Both the position numbers and the translations under genes were made by a program. Of a stretch of DNA of 64,000 nucleotides, positions 37,518 through 45,762 are shown one piece after another. The DNA lies in assembly GCF_018326005.1 (NCBI RefSeq), contig NZ_AP021903.1:1366001-1430000 (forward strand). The letters are read 5' to 3'. Source of the DNA: Pseudomonas sp. Seg1 (GTDB taxonomy: Bacteria; Pseudomonadota; Gammaproteobacteria; Pseudomonadales; Pseudomonadaceae). A model generated the notes under the pieces. The model was given only the letters and a program-made list of their open reading frames with translations. It had not been told where the DNA came from and did not search any database. Every line of letters begins with the position of its first letter. Position 1 is the stretch's first letter.

Positions 37518-38387
37518 GTGAGTCTCACAGTCATTGCGCAGCGTATGGGTAACACGAGCTTTCAGCGCCTGGTGACTGGCCTTGTCTTGAGCACCTTGCT
37601 GGTGGGCTGCTCCAGCACCAAATCGAGCAACGTCCGGGTAGTCGATCGCAACAGTGCGGCAGCCCAACGTCCTGCCGTCACGACCGGGCAGTATGTAGTC
37701 CGTCCGGGCGATACGATGTTTTCCATCGCATTTCGCTACGGCTGGGACTACAAAGCCCTCGCGGCCCGGAACAATATTCCTACGCCGTATACGATCCACC
37801 CGGGTCAGACAATTCGCTTCGATGGCCGCACCGGATCAACGTCGACAGCGGTGGTGAGCAACGCCAGTTCTTCACCTTCGTCGTCGAGTAAAACAACGGT
37901 AATCCGACGCCAGGCAAATGGCACGACAACCACGACAACCACTGGTTCTGCGGGCGCAGCACCGTCCGTCGCTAACAAGCAAGCGCCAGCTCCACTGCCT
38001 CCACCCGGCCCGGCCCCGACCGGCTGGGGATGGCCATCTAATGGCATTCTTATTGGAAAATTCTCTTCAAACGGTAGTTTGAATAAAGGAATTGATATCG
38101 CCGGGGATTTGGGACAGCCTGTTTTAGCTGCGTCTGATGGGACGGTGGTATACGCCGGGAGTGGCTTAAGGGGCTACGGCGAATTAGTCATCATCAAACA
38201 CAGCGAAACCTACGTCAGTGCTTACGGTCACAACCGTCGGCTGTTGGTTCGGGAGGGACAGCAGGTCAAGGTCGGACAGACAATTGCCGAAATGGGGTCA
38301 ACGGGTACAGACCGGGTGAAACTGCATTTTGAGATTCGCCGCCAAGGTAAACCTGTAGATCCGCTGCAGTTCCTGCCAAGACGTTGA
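37518..38387 (+). CDS. nlpD: lipoprotein NlpD (LysM + degenerate LytM domain)
   Basis: Outer-membrane lipoprotein that activates the amidase AmiC-type enzymes at the septum. The start is GTG 37518 with SD GGGAGCGG; 289 residues. A signal peptide and lipobox are seen in GLVLSTLLVGCSS, then LysM (residues ~55-100, YVVRPGDTMFSIAFRYGWDY), a Ser/Thr/Pro-rich linker, and a C-terminal M23/LytM domain. Two catalytic His positions are replaced: LNKGIDIAG where HxGxDx is expected, and KLHFEIR where HxH is expected, so it should be a regulator rather than a hydrolase. Its 3' part is where the main rpoS promoter lies in pseudomonads. Confidence 0.93.
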   Translation: MSLTVIAQRMGNTSFQRLVTGLVLSTLLVGCSSTKSSNVRVVDRNSAAAQRPAVTTGQYVVRPGDTMFSIAFRYGWDYKALAARNNIPTPYTIHPGQTIRFDGRTGSTSTAVVSNASSSPSSSSKTTVIRRQANGTTTTTTTGSAGAAPSVANKQAPAPLPPPGPAPTGWGWPSNGILIGKFSSNGSLNKGIDIAGDLGQPVLAASDGTVVYAGSGLRGYGELVIIKHSETYVSAYGHNRRLLVREGQQVKVGQTIAEMGSTGTDRVKLHFEIRRQGKPVDPLQFLPRR

Positions 38388-38493
38388 TTTGTAAGCCAGC
38401 CTGTTCCGTCTCGTAGAGGGGACAGGCTCCAGCGCTGCCAAGGATAAAGGCGTCGCTTGAGCTTGGGGTCGAACTCACCAAAGGACTATAACA

Positions 38494-39504
38494 ATGGCTC
38501 TCAGTAAAGAAGTGCCGGAGTTTGACATCGACGATGAGGTTCTCCTTATGGAGGCCGGCATCGATTCGGAATCTTCGATGTCGAATGATGAAGGGGCTGC
38601 TCCACCTTCCGTTCGTTCCAAATCCAAACACTCCGCTTCACTTAAACAACATAAGTACATCGACTACACGCGTGCACTTGATGCCACGCAGTTGTATCTC
38701 AACGAAATCGGCTTTTCCCCACTGCTCTCCCCGGAGGAAGAAGTTCATTTTGCGCGTTTGTCGCAAAGTGGCGATCCCGCCGGACGCAAGCGCATGATTG
38801 AAAGTAACCTGCGGCTGGTGGTCAAAATCGCCCGGCGTTACGTCAATCGGGGGCTGTCGCTGCTGGATCTGATCGAAGAGGGCAACCTCGGCTTGATCCG
38901 TGCGGTGGAAAAGTTCGATCCCGAGCGCGGCTTCCGCTTCTCGACCTACGCAACCTGGTGGATTCGTCAGACCATCGAGCGTGCAATCATGAATCAGACC
39001 CGGACCATCCGGTTGCCGATCCATGTGGTCAAGGAGCTCAACGTGTACCTGCGGGCTGCACGGGAGCTGACGCAAAAGCTCGACCACGAACCTTCACCCG
39101 AAGAAATCGCCAACCTGCTGGAAAAACCGGTGGGCGAGGTCAAGCGCATGCTGGGCCTGAATGAACGGGTTTCTTCGGTCGACGTCTCGCTGGGTCCGGA
39201 TTCGGATAAAACCCTGCTGGACACCCTGACGGATGATCGTCCTACCGATCCATGCGAACTGCTGCAGGACGACGATCTGTCGCAGAGCATCGATCAATGG
39301 CTGTCCGAATTGACCGACAAGCAGCGTGAGGTGGTGATACGTCGCTTCGGCCTGCGCGGTCACGAGAGCAGCACGCTGGAAGATGTAGGCCTGGAGATCG
39401 GCCTGACCCGGGAACGGGTAAGACAGATCCAGGTGGAAGGCCTCAAGCGCCTACGGGAAATTCTCGAGAAGAATGGCCTGTCGAGCGAGTCGCTGTTTCA
39501 GTAG
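38494..39504 (+). CDS. rpoS: RNA polymerase sigma factor RpoS
   Basis: Stationary-phase and general-stress sigma factor. 336 residues. After an acidic N-terminal stretch, region 1.2/2 has [21 protein letters not shown], then [39 protein letters not shown] and [20 protein letters not shown] (regions 2.1-2.4); region 4.2 is [21 protein letters not shown]. The 106-base gap after nlpD is its leader. A strong terminator follows at 39522. Confidence 0.98.
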   Translation: MALSKEVPEFDIDDEVLLMEAGIDSESSMSNDEGAAPPSVRSKSKHSASLKQHKYIDYTRALDATQLYLNEIGFSPLLSPEEEVHFARLSQSGDPAGRKRMIESNLRLVVKIARRYVNRGLSLLDLIEEGNLGLIRAVEKFDPERGFRFSTYATWWIRQTIERAIMNQTRTIRLPIHVVKELNVYLRAARELTQKLDHEPSPEEIANLLEKPVGEVKRMLGLNERVSSVDVSLGPDSDKTLLDTLTDDRPTDPCELLQDDDLSQSIDQWLSELTDKQREVVIRRFGLRGHESSTLEDVGLEIGLTRERVRQIQVEGLKRLREILEKNGLSSESLFQ

Positions 39505-39521
39505 GCGCCTCCAACGCCCGC

Positions 39522-39549
39522 AAAAGCCCCGACTGGTTCGGGGCTTTTT
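39522..39549 (+). terminator. rpoS terminator
   Basis: AAAAGCCCCGA - CTGG - TTCGGGGCTTTTT, a perfect stem with a T-run, 17 bases after the rpoS stop. Confidence 0.9.
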
Positions 39550-39582
39550 GTTGCTCGCTATTTAGTGGCTCAACGATACGCC

Positions 39583-39661
39583 TGTGGCGAGGGAGCTTGC
39601 TCCCGCTGGGCTGCGCAGCAGCCCCAAACGCACTCAAGCGGGAGCAAGCTCCCTCGCCACA
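39583..39661. repeat. REPIN-like repeat D (rpoS-rsmZ gap)
   Basis: Arms TGTGGCGAGGGAGCTTGCTC and its complement ending at 39661 (GAGCAAGCTCCCTCGCCACA), around a short centre with GGGCTGCGCAGCAGCCC, itself a hairpin. A different arm class from repeats A, B and C. Confidence 0.88.
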
Positions 39662-39711
39662 CGTTTAGTGCTCGACTTTCGATCGGTGTCAGTACCTTTG
39701 TAGTCTCGAGA

Positions 39712-39729
39712 TGTAAGCCTTTACTTACT
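39712..39729 (+). promoter_or_regulatory. GacA upstream activating sequence of rsmZ
   Basis: TGTAAGCCTTTACTTACT, matching the GacA-box consensus TGTAAG-N6-CTTACA at all but the last position. It lies about 190 bases before the rsmZ start, the spacing known for P. fluorescens rsmZ. The surrounding 39663-39840 is AT-rich and holds no gene. Confidence 0.88.
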
Positions 39730-39865
39730 CTTTCGTAAGTGTTCGTTATTTTTACAATGCGGTAGACGTCCATTCGCCACTTTCATCATATTTAACTTAT
39801 TGATTTACTTATTTATTTTCTAATATGAAGTGCTTATGACAGCGCCTCAAAGCGTATTCGGCCCG

Positions 39866-39893
39866 TTGCTCCTGGCGGGGAACTCTTTAGTAT
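39866..39893 (+). promoter_or_regulatory. rsmZ core promoter
   Basis: TTGCTC (39866-39871), a 16-base spacer and TAGTAT (39888-39893), placing the start at about 39901-39902, where the conserved rsmZ 5' end TGTCGACGGA begins. Confidence 0.65.
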
Positions 39894-39901
39894 CAGGGCT
39901 G

Positions 39902-40030
39902 TGTCGACGGACAGACACGCCCTTCAAGGATGAGGGGAATGGACATCGCAGGACGCGATTCATCAGGACGATGAAAAGGAACACAGGGAATAGGGAAAAA
40001 ATGTGGGCGGGTCAAACCGCCCCTTTTTTT
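39902..40030 (+). ncRNA. rsmZ: small regulatory RNA RsmZ
   Basis: GacA-activated RNA that sequesters the translational repressors RsmA/RsmE through many GGA motifs. The 5' end TGTCGACGGACAGACACG forms the known first hairpin; nine GGA triplets are seen between 39909 and about 39997, several in hairpin loops (CATCGCAGGACGCGATT, CATCAGGACGATG). It ends in a perfect terminator GGGCGGGTCAAACCGCCC followed by eight Ts. The position between rpoS and fdxA is the canonical Pseudomonas locus. Confidence 0.93.
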
Positions 40031-40060
40031 TGTCTGTAGAAAAGCAAAATGCAGAAAAAC

Positions 40061-40085
40061 AAAAAAGGCCCCGAAGGGCCTTTTT
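40061..40085 (-). terminator. fdxA terminator (bidirectional shape)
   Basis: AAAAAAGGCCC - CGAA - GGGCCTTTTT. On the minus strand the stem is followed by TTTTTTGTTTTTC, ending fdxA; on the plus strand it could back up the rsmZ terminator. Confidence 0.8.
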
Positions 40086-40102
40086 ATCGAACGCGCAACA
40101 AA

Positions 40103-40426
40103 TCAGCGTTCGAGGTCTTTGATCTTGCCTTTGACGCCATCCCACTCTTCAGCGTCCGGCAGCGATTCTTTCTTCTCGGTGATGTTTGGCCAGATCTCGG
40201 CCAACTCAACGTTCAGTTGAATGAACTCCTGCATCTCTTCCGGAACTTCGTCCTCGGAGAAAATGGCCACGGCCGGGCATTCCGGCTCGCACAGGGCGCA
40301 GTCGATGCACTCATCCGGGTGAATCACCAGGAAGTTCGGGCCTTCGTAAAAGCAGTCCACCGGACAGACTTCTACGCAGTCGGTGTACTTGCACTTGATG
40401 CAGTTGTCGGTGACGACGAAGGTCAT
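40103..40426 (-). CDS. fdxA: 7Fe (3Fe-4S/4Fe-4S) ferredoxin FdxA
   Basis: Small electron-transfer protein. ATG 40426 behind AGGAGAAAAT gives [20 protein letters not shown], 107 residues. The cysteine patterns [18 protein letters not shown] and [12 protein letters not shown] match the Azotobacter-type 7Fe ferredoxin. It precedes mutS in genome order on the same strand but is 163 bases away, so it likely has its own promoter. Confidence 0.95.
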   Translation of the reverse strand: MTFVVTDNCIKCKYTDCVEVCPVDCFYEGPNFLVIHPDECIDCALCEPECPAVAIFSEDEVPEEMQEFIQLNVELAEIWPNITEKKESLPDAEEWDGVKGKIKDLER

Positions 40427-40589
40427 TTCTAATTTTCTCCTCAGGCGGCGGCAGCGTTGCCCCTTCACGGTTGGGGTCGCCAGGTTCGGGAGCGATGTCT
40501 GCTGGCCAGGCTATTAGCCAGCAGCATCCCAAACCGCGCGAGATTCTAACAGCTTGAAGCCGTTTGCGTTATATCCGGTTCTTTAGTGC

Positions 40590-43172
40590 TTAGATCCGGT
40601 TCTTGAGTGCATATAACAATTCGAGCGCACGACGTGGCGTCAGATCATCGACATCCAGTTTGGCCAGCTCATCCAGCACCGGGTGTGGCAGGCTCGCAAA
40701 CATGTCGCTTTGCTGCGGAGCGAGCGGTTTGCCTTTGGCGGCAGGCTTCGGCGCCTCATGCGGCAATGCGGTGTCTTCCAGACGGCTCAAGTGCTCACGT
40801 GCACGCACAATGACTTCACTCGGCACGCCGGCCAGTTGCGCCACCGCCAGGCCGTAGCTCTGACTGGCCGGCCCTGGCAACACGTGGTGCAGGAAGACGA
40901 TGCGTTCATTGTGTTCGGTGGCATTGAGATGCACGTTGGCCACCAACGGTTCGGCTTCCGGCAATACGGTGAGTTCGAAGTAGTGCGTAGCAAATAGAGT
41001 ATAGGCACGCAGATGCGCCAGACGCTCGGCGGCGGCCCAGGCCAGCGACAGGCCGTCGAAGGTGCTGGTGCCGCGACCGACCTCGTCCATCAACACCAGG
41101 CTGCGTTCAGTAGCGTTATGCAGGATGTTGGCGGTTTCGCTCATTTCCACCATGAAGGTCGAACGGCCACCGGCCAGGTCATCGCTGGAGCCGATCCGGG
41201 TGAAAATCCGGTCCACCAGTGACAGTTCGCAACTGGCTGCCGGTACGAAGCTGCCGATGTGCGCCAGCAACACGATCAATGCAGTCTGACGCATGTAGGT
41301 GGATTTACCGCCCATGTTCGGACCGGTAATCACCAGCATCCGAGTGTCGTCGTCGAGGCTCAGGTCGTTCGCCACGAACGGCGTGGTCAGGACTTGCTCG
41401 ACCACCGGGTGACGACCCTGCGTGATGCGCATGCACGGCTCGCTGACGAAACGCGGGCAGTTCAGGTCAAGATTCAGCGCACGTTCGGCGAGGTTGCTCA
41501 GCACGTCCAGTTCGGCCAGAGCGCCAGCGGTGTCCTGCAACGGCGGCAACTGGCTGATCAGATCTTCCAGCAGTGCTTCGTAGAGCATCTTCTCGCGGGC
41601 GAGGGCACGGCTCTTGGCCGACAGCGCCTTGTCTTCGAATTCTTTCAGTTCCGGCGTAATGAAACGCTCGGCGCCTTTCAGCGTCTGGCGCCGGATGTAG
41701 TCTGCCGGGGCCGACTCTGCCTGCTTGCTCGGCAGTTCGATGAAGTAGCCATGAATGCGGTTGTAACCGACTTTCAAGTGGGACAGGCCGGTACGAGCCT
41801 TCTCCCGGGCTTCCAGATCGATCAGGAATTGACCGGCGTTTTCGCTCAGCGATTGCAACTCGTCAAGTTCACTGTCGTAACCGGTTTTCAGCACGCCGCC
41901 GTCACGGATCACCGCTGGCGGGTTGTCGATGATGGCTTTTTCCAGCAACGCCGCCAGTTCCGGGTAGGTGCTGGTGGTTGTGGCGAGACGTTGCAGGTGC
42001 GGCGCTTCCAGGTCAGTCATCGCCACTTGCAGTTCGGGCAGCGCGCCGAGGGCGTCACGCAGGCGAGCGAGGTCACGCGGGCGCGCATTGCGCAAGCCGA
42101 TCCGCGCGAGAATCCGCTCGATGTCGCCAATTTCCTTGAGCTGCGGTTGCAGCTTTTCAAAGCGGTAACCGTCGAGCAGGCAAGTGATCGACGTCTGCCG
42201 CGCCAGCAACACCGTCAGGTCGCGCAGCGGACGGTTCAGCCAACGGGTCAGCAGACGGCTACCCATCGCGGTCTGGCAGCGATCAACTACCGATTGCAGG
42301 GTGTTATCGCGGCCACCGGCCAGGTTGGTATCGAGCTCCAGGTTGCGCCGGCTCGCGCCGTCGAGCACCACGGTGTCGTCGAGACGTTCGTGACGCAGGC
42401 TGCGCAAATGGGGCAGGGCGGTGCGCTGGGTTTCTTTCGCGTAGGCCAGCAGGCAACCGGCAGCGCCGATGGCCAGAGTCAGGGTTTCGCAGCCGAAGCC
42501 TTTGAGATCCTGAGTGGAGAATTGTTGGCAGAGGCTCTTCAACGCCGAGTCGCGCTCGAAGTCCCACGGTGCACGGCGACGCACGCCACGGCGTTTTTCT
42601 GCCGGCAGATCTTTCGGCCAGTCATCCGGGATCAACAATTCCACTGGATTGACCCGCTCCAGTTCTGCCAGCAGGTTCTCCCAGCCTTTGATCTCGAGCA
42701 CGGTGAAGTTGCCGCTGGTGATGTCGAGCACCGCCAGACCAAACAGACGTTCATCACCCAGCACCGCAGCGATCAGGTTGTCGCGACGCTCATCCAGCAG
42801 CGCTTCATCACTGACCGTGCCCGGCGTGATGATCCGCACTACCTGACGTTCCACCGGGCCTTTACTGGTAGCCGGGTCACCGACCTGTTCGCAGATCACC
42901 ACCGATTCGCCGAGCTTGACCAGCTTCGCCAGGTAACCTTCCGCCGCATGGTAAGGAATCCCACACATCGGAATCGCCTGCCCCGCCGACTGCCCGCGCG
43001 CGGTCAGGGTGATGTCGAGCAACTTGGCGGCCTTCTTCGCGTCTTCGTAGAAGATCTCGTAGAAGTCGCCCATGCGATAGAACATCAGCTGATCCGGGTG
43101 CTGGTTCTTCAGGCGCCAGTACTGCTGCATCATCGGAGTGTGGGAGGACAGGTCGGAGACGGCTTTATTCAT
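40590..43172 (-). CDS. mutS: DNA mismatch repair protein MutS
   Basis: Recognises mismatches and small loops, then recruits MutL. ATG 43172 gives [20 protein letters not shown], 860 residues; the frame stays open 42 codons upstream but without family similarity. The mismatch-reading Phe-x-Glu is in [13 protein letters not shown] (about residues 36-45), Walker A is [13 protein letters not shown], Walker B is in [16 protein letters not shown], and the helix-turn-helix end is present. In the P. fluorescens group tailocin clusters typically start beside mutS, as here. Confidence 0.98.
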   Translation of the reverse strand: MNKAVSDLSSHTPMMQQYWRLKNQHPDQLMFYRMGDFYEIFYEDAKKAAKLLDITLTARGQSAGQAIPMCGIPYHAAEGYLAKLVKLGESVVICEQVGDPATSKGPVERQVVRIITPGTVSDEALLDERRDNLIAAVLGDERLFGLAVLDITSGNFTVLEIKGWENLLAELERVNPVELLIPDDWPKDLPAEKRRGVRRRAPWDFERDSALKSLCQQFSTQDLKGFGCETLTLAIGAAGCLLAYAKETQRTALPHLRSLRHERLDDTVVLDGASRRNLELDTNLAGGRDNTLQSVVDRCQTAMGSRLLTRWLNRPLRDLTVLLARQTSITCLLDGYRFEKLQPQLKEIGDIERILARIGLRNARPRDLARLRDALGALPELQVAMTDLEAPHLQRLATTTSTYPELAALLEKAIIDNPPAVIRDGGVLKTGYDSELDELQSLSENAGQFLIDLEAREKARTGLSHLKVGYNRIHGYFIELPSKQAESAPADYIRRQTLKGAERFITPELKEFEDKALSAKSRALAREKMLYEALLEDLISQLPPLQDTAGALAELDVLSNLAERALNLDLNCPRFVSEPCMRITQGRHPVVEQVLTTPFVANDLSLDDDTRMLVITGPNMGGKSTYMRQTALIVLLAHIGSFVPAASCELSLVDRIFTRIGSSDDLAGGRSTFMVEMSETANILHNATERSLVLMDEVGRGTSTFDGLSLAWAAAERLAHLRAYTLFATHYFELTVLPEAEPLVANVHLNATEHNERIVFLHHVLPGPASQSYGLAVAQLAGVPSEVIVRAREHLSRLEDTALPHEAPKPAAKGKPLAPQQSDMFASLPHPVLDELAKLDVDDLTPRRALELLYALKNRI

Positions 43173-43330
43173 CGGATTGTCAGGTAACTCGTTAAAAGAT
43201 GTAGGGCAAAAGCGAGGACTACAGCCCGGCTTTTCCGCGATGGGCGCAAGGTTACCATGGGCAGTCGGCCCGACGCAGGCATGACGGCTCACTGACACTT
43301 TTCAGCCAAATTGTGATTTATGCACGAAAT

Positions 43331-43344
43331 ATGCAAATCAGCAT
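43331..43344. promoter_or_regulatory. operator O1 (ATGC-N6-GCAT) upstream of the tailocin repressor
   Basis: ATGCAAATCAGCAT, an inverted repeat ATGC-N6-GCAT 28 bases before the repressor ATG. Three more copies lie over the divergently placed downstream promoter (44203, 44234, 44257). Suggests autoregulation. The mutS-repressor gap also has further TATGCA/TATGCG half-sites (43319, 43371, 43380). Confidence 0.65.
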
Positions 43345-43371
43345 TTGTCTTCGCGAAAAACTTCAAGCACT

Positions 43372-44115
43372 ATGCGCGTTATGCAAAAACGCAACGTATC
43401 CTCCGTCTTAAGAGCACTGCTCGACCAGCACGGGATCTCCCCCACGGAGCTCCACCGTCGCACCGGCGTGCCTCAATCCACTCTCTCGCGAATTCTCAGC
43501 GGGAAGATCGTCGATCCTTCGGATAAACACATCTCGAAGATCGCCGAGTACTTCAATGTAAGCACCGATCAGTTGCGCGGGCGCGCGGATGTTGCGCCGT
43601 CGGCCGTTGCCGCGCGTGATGACGTACACGCGGAACTCAAGGACATAATGCTGTGGGACGACGACACCCCTGTCGATGACGACGAGGTGTCGGTGCCGTT
43701 TCTTCGCGAGGTTGAATTGGCAGCAGGATCAGGAAGATTCGTCATCGAAGAGAGCGAGCGCTCTAGTCTGCGCTTCGGCAAGCGCAGCCTGCGTCATAAC
43801 GGTGTGCAGTTCGATCAGGCCAAGTGCGTGACCGTGCGCGGCAACAGCATGTTGCCGGTACTGCGTGACGGCGCCACGGTTGGCGTGAACGCAGGCAAGT
43901 GCGGGATCGGCGACATCATTGACGGTGATCTGTACGCGATCAACCACAATGGTCAGTTGCGGGTGAAGCAACTCTATCGCCTGCCTACCGGCATCCGTCT
44001 GCGCAGCTTCAATCGTGATGAGCATCCGGACGAGGACTACAGCTTCCAGGAAATCCAGGAAGAGCAGATCGTCATCCTTGGCCACGTCTTCTGGTGGGGC
44101 ATGTACGCCCGTTAA
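43372..44115 (+). CDS. LexA/CI-type repressor with S24 self-cleavage domain (tailocin regulator)
   Basis: 247 residues from ATG 43372 (ATG 43381 is an alternative; neither has a clear SD). N-terminal HTH of the XRE type: HGISPTELHRRTGVPQSTLSRILSG (residues ~20-50). The C-terminal S24 peptidase has the cleavage-site-like Ala-Gly in VELAAGSGRF, the catalytic Ser in VRGNSMLPVLRDG and the Lys in LRVKQLYRLP. By analogy with PrtR and phage CI it should repress tail and lysis genes until RecA-stimulated cleavage after DNA damage. No PrtN-like activator is seen nearby, so control is probably by direct repression at the ATGC-N6-GCAT sites. Confidence 0.88.
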   Translation: MRVMQKRNVSSVLRALLDQHGISPTELHRRTGVPQSTLSRILSGKIVDPSDKHISKIAEYFNVSTDQLRGRADVAPSAVAARDDVHAELKDIMLWDDDTPVDDDEVSVPFLREVELAAGSGRFVIEESERSSLRFGKRSLRHNGVQFDQAKCVTVRGNSMLPVLRDGATVGVNAGKCGIGDIIDGDLYAINHNGQLRVKQLYRLPTGIRLRSFNRDEHPDEDYSFQEIQEEQIVILGHVFWWGMYAR

Positions 44116-44134
44116 CCACGCCCCTTTCGAATAG

Positions 44135-44160
44135 AACCCGCCCATTGGCGGGTTTTTTTT
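44135..44160 (+). terminator. repressor-gene terminator
   Basis: AACCCGCC - CATT - GGCGGGTT followed by six more Ts, 20 bases after the repressor stop. Confidence 0.9.
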
Positions 44161-44202
44161 CGCCCGTGAAAAACCCTCTACGCCTTGATTTATGCGGCCT
44201 TC

Positions 44203-44216
44203 ATGCGCTCATGCAT
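44203..44216. promoter_or_regulatory. operator O2
   Basis: ATGCGCTCATGCAT, ATGC-N6-GCAT. Its centre lies 31 bases (about three helical turns) before that of O3. Confidence 0.6.
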
Positions 44217-44233
44217 TTCTCGCGCATAAATAA

Positions 44234-44247
44234 ATGCATTTACGCAT
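44234..44247. promoter_or_regulatory. operator O3
   Basis: ATGCATTTACGCAT, ATGC-N6-GCAT; its last base is the first T of the -35 box TTGACT. Its centre is 23 bases before that of O4. Confidence 0.68.
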
Positions 44248-44275
44248 TGACTGGATATGCATACATGCATATTAT
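44247..44275 (+). promoter_or_regulatory. near-consensus sigma-70 promoter of the tailocin late region
   Basis: TTGACT (44247-44252), a 17-base spacer and TATTAT (44270-44275); each hexamer has one mismatch to consensus. The spacer is filled by operator O4 and the -35 box touches O3, so a bound repressor would block polymerase. Predicted start is about 44282. Confidence 0.75.
44257..44270. promoter_or_regulatory. operator O4 inside the promoter spacer
   Basis: ATGCATACATGCAT, extended to a perfect 18-base palindrome ATATGCAT-AC-ATGCATAT (44255-44272). The best copy of the four. Confidence 0.72.
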
Positions 44276-44281
44276 TGCCAC

Positions 44282-44571
44282 CAAGCCGCTCGACAAAGCG
44301 GCTGGAAACGAAAGCTCTTTAGTTCCACAAGAACAGGCAGCGATGAACCGGCCTCAACGGTTCAGAGGGTTGGCAACTGACCCGGGTGTGCAGCGTAAAG
44401 CACCAGAAGCAGTTATCCGGCGGGCAGGGACCGCGGTCGGAAAAACAATTTGAATGGACTCGTACCGCGCCAGTAGCGCCGAACAGTCAGCTTCCTTCTT
44501 GAACACAGGATTTGAAGGAAGGCGAAGGAGCGCATTACTGAAAAGCCCGGCGTTCAAACACCGGGCTTTTT
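44282..44571 (+). ncRNA. predicted structured leader RNA of the tailocin locus
   Basis: No convincing ORF, but dense pairing: AGCCGCT/AGCGGCT (44284-44303); a two-hairpin branch closed by CTCT/AGAG (44315-44367) with GTTC/GAAC and GAACCG/CGGTTC inside; AACTG/CAGTT (44375-44414) enclosing GGTG/CACC; CTTCCTTC/GAAGGAAG (44491-44521); and a terminator at the end. It starts at the repressed promoter and lies upstream of the holin and all tail genes. It could be a regulatory sRNA or an antiterminator leader (put-RNA-like). The functional call is inference from layout. Confidence 0.55.
44541..44571 (+). terminator. intrinsic terminator at the end of the leader RNA
   Basis: AAAAGCCCGG / CCGGGCTTTTT with a 10-base loop. 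It stands between the only strong promoter seen in the locus and the tail genes, so late expression needs readthrough or another promoter. Confidence 0.82.
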
Positions 44572-44673
44572 GGAATGCCTACCTGTCGTAATTGGCGTTT
44601 TCCCCAGTCGCGGTTAACGCAAGGTTGGCAGATGAAAACAACATTTAATGAAACTTCGTAGCAAGGAAATATG

Positions 44674-45099
44674 ATGAATCGATACGTATTTATTGACGCT
44701 TACAGCCCACCTTTCACCCGTGCGGTACAAATTGTGGATGCAGAGGAATCGCCGCAATTTACCCCACCAGGGCCATCTGGTTATTGGGTCCAGGTCTCTA
44801 TCGACACTCCGGTTCAAGTGGGCTGGAAGGGTAATTACGTTGGCAATGGCTGGGTGTTCACTGAGCTGACCTATGAAGATAACGTCGTTGTCCTTGATAT
44901 TCGAGTGCGCCAACTACTGACTCAGGCCGCTAGTTGGCTGACGGTCAATCCTCTGCAGTACAAACTCGACCTGGGTGTTGCCAGCAGTTCCGAGACCGAA
45001 CTGCTGCTTGCCTATAAGCAGTACTGCGTCGCAATCAGTGACATTAAAGACCAAGCTGGTTATCCCTATACAATCAACTGGCCAGTTGCTCCCTTCTAA
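44674..45099 (+). CDS. tail-fibre-assembly-like protein (orphan)
   Basis: 141 residues from ATG 44674 (SD AAGGA 6 bases before; ATG 44671 is too close to it). The C-terminal half resembles phage tail-fibre chaperones: LLAYKQYCVAISDIKDQAGY followed by INWPVAPF, the usual YR..L..I..Q.G.P...WP..P ending. The N-terminal half (PPGPSGYWVQVS, GNGWVFTEL) is also of the kind seen in such proteins. No fibre gene precedes it, so it is either a chaperone acting on a fibre encoded elsewhere in the locus or a remnant. Base composition is less GC-rich than the flanking tail genes. Confidence 0.6.
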   Translation: MNRYVFIDAYSPPFTRAVQIVDAEESPQFTPPGPSGYWVQVSIDTPVQVGWKGNYVGNGWVFTELTYEDNVVVLDIRVRQLLTQAASWLTVNPLQYKLDLGVASSSETELLLAYKQYCVAISDIKDQAGYPYTINWPVAPF

Positions 45100-45129
45100 T
45101 CCACCACTTTGGTAAACCCGATATCGGGA

Positions 45130-45292
45130 TTGCATCATGCAATGGCGCGGCTTTTTAGCCGCGTCTGCAAAGTTGTGCTCAGTCAGACGATCGAAGAACG
45201 GGCAAATACTAAAGCTGTCTTTGCTTTCAGCGGCAAGATCGGTGTCGTCATGATTTTAATGTGTATTCCTCCGGGCATTCCTGTAATGCCCG
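45130..45292 (+). other. palindromes in the gap before the holin gene
   Basis: The 255-base gap 45100-45354 holds the palindrome TTGCATCATGCAA (45130-45142), the hairpin CGCGGCT-TTTT-AGCCGCG (45146-45163) and the hairpin CGGGCATT-CCTGT-AATGCCCG (45272-45292). None has a T-run. A 67-codon open frame here (45109-45312) shows no family features. Regulatory function is possible but unproven. Confidence 0.4.
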
Positions 45293-45354
45293 CTTTCAGA
45301 GATGTCGTTTGAACGGACATAAAAAGCGAATAACTCACTCCCAGGAGGCGTGAC

Positions 45355-45693
45355 ATGACAAACGAGCAACAAGCGTTGGCGGACATGCCGATCTGGCTGG
45401 TCATCCTCCTTGCCATCGTCGGCGGGGTGTCTGGCGAAATGTGGCGCGCTGACAAGGAGGGCGCTCGCGGCTGGCCGCTTTTGCGCCGTCTCGCGCTGCG
45501 CTCCGGCGCCTGCATGATCTGCGGCGTCTCGGCGATCATGCTGTTGTATGCCGCCGGCATGTCGATCTGGGCCGCCGGAGCATTCGGTTGCCTGACCGCC
45601 ATGGCCGGTGCCGACGTGGCCATCGGTCTGTATGAACGCTGGGCCGCCAAGCGCATCGGCGTCTGCGAAGTCCCGCCGCGCGACCAGCCTTGA
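45355..45693 (+). CDS. phage-type holin
   Basis: 112 residues with SD AGGAGG. Hydrophobic segments at residues ~13-30 (IWLVILLAIVGGVSG), ~50-70 and ~70-90 (CMICGVSAIMLLYAAGMSIW and AGAFGCLTAMAGADVAIGLY), with a charged end. Fits the R-pyocin holin family that opens the inner membrane for lysin release. No endolysin or spanin gene occurs in the window; they may follow module 2 beyond the edge. Confidence 0.85.
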   Translation: MTNEQQALADMPIWLVILLAIVGGVSGEMWRADKEGARGWPLLRRLALRSGACMICGVSAIMLLYAAGMSIWAAGAFGCLTAMAGADVAIGLYERWAAKRIGVCEVPPRDQP

Positions 45694-45762
45694 CCTTGAC
45701 TGTTTCCATGCCGCCATTTTGGCGGCAGGGCTTCGCGTGGACGATTGAAAAGGAGGTCATGT

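Noticed and set aside
44343..44453. 36-codon open frame (MNRPQRFRGLATDPG...) inside the leader RNA
   Set aside because: Weak SD, no recognisable similarity, and its bases fall in predicted stems; a structured RNA explains the interval better. Not fully excluded.
45109..45312. 67-codon open frame before the holin
   Set aside because: No SD, no family resemblance, and it covers several hairpins; treated as non-coding.
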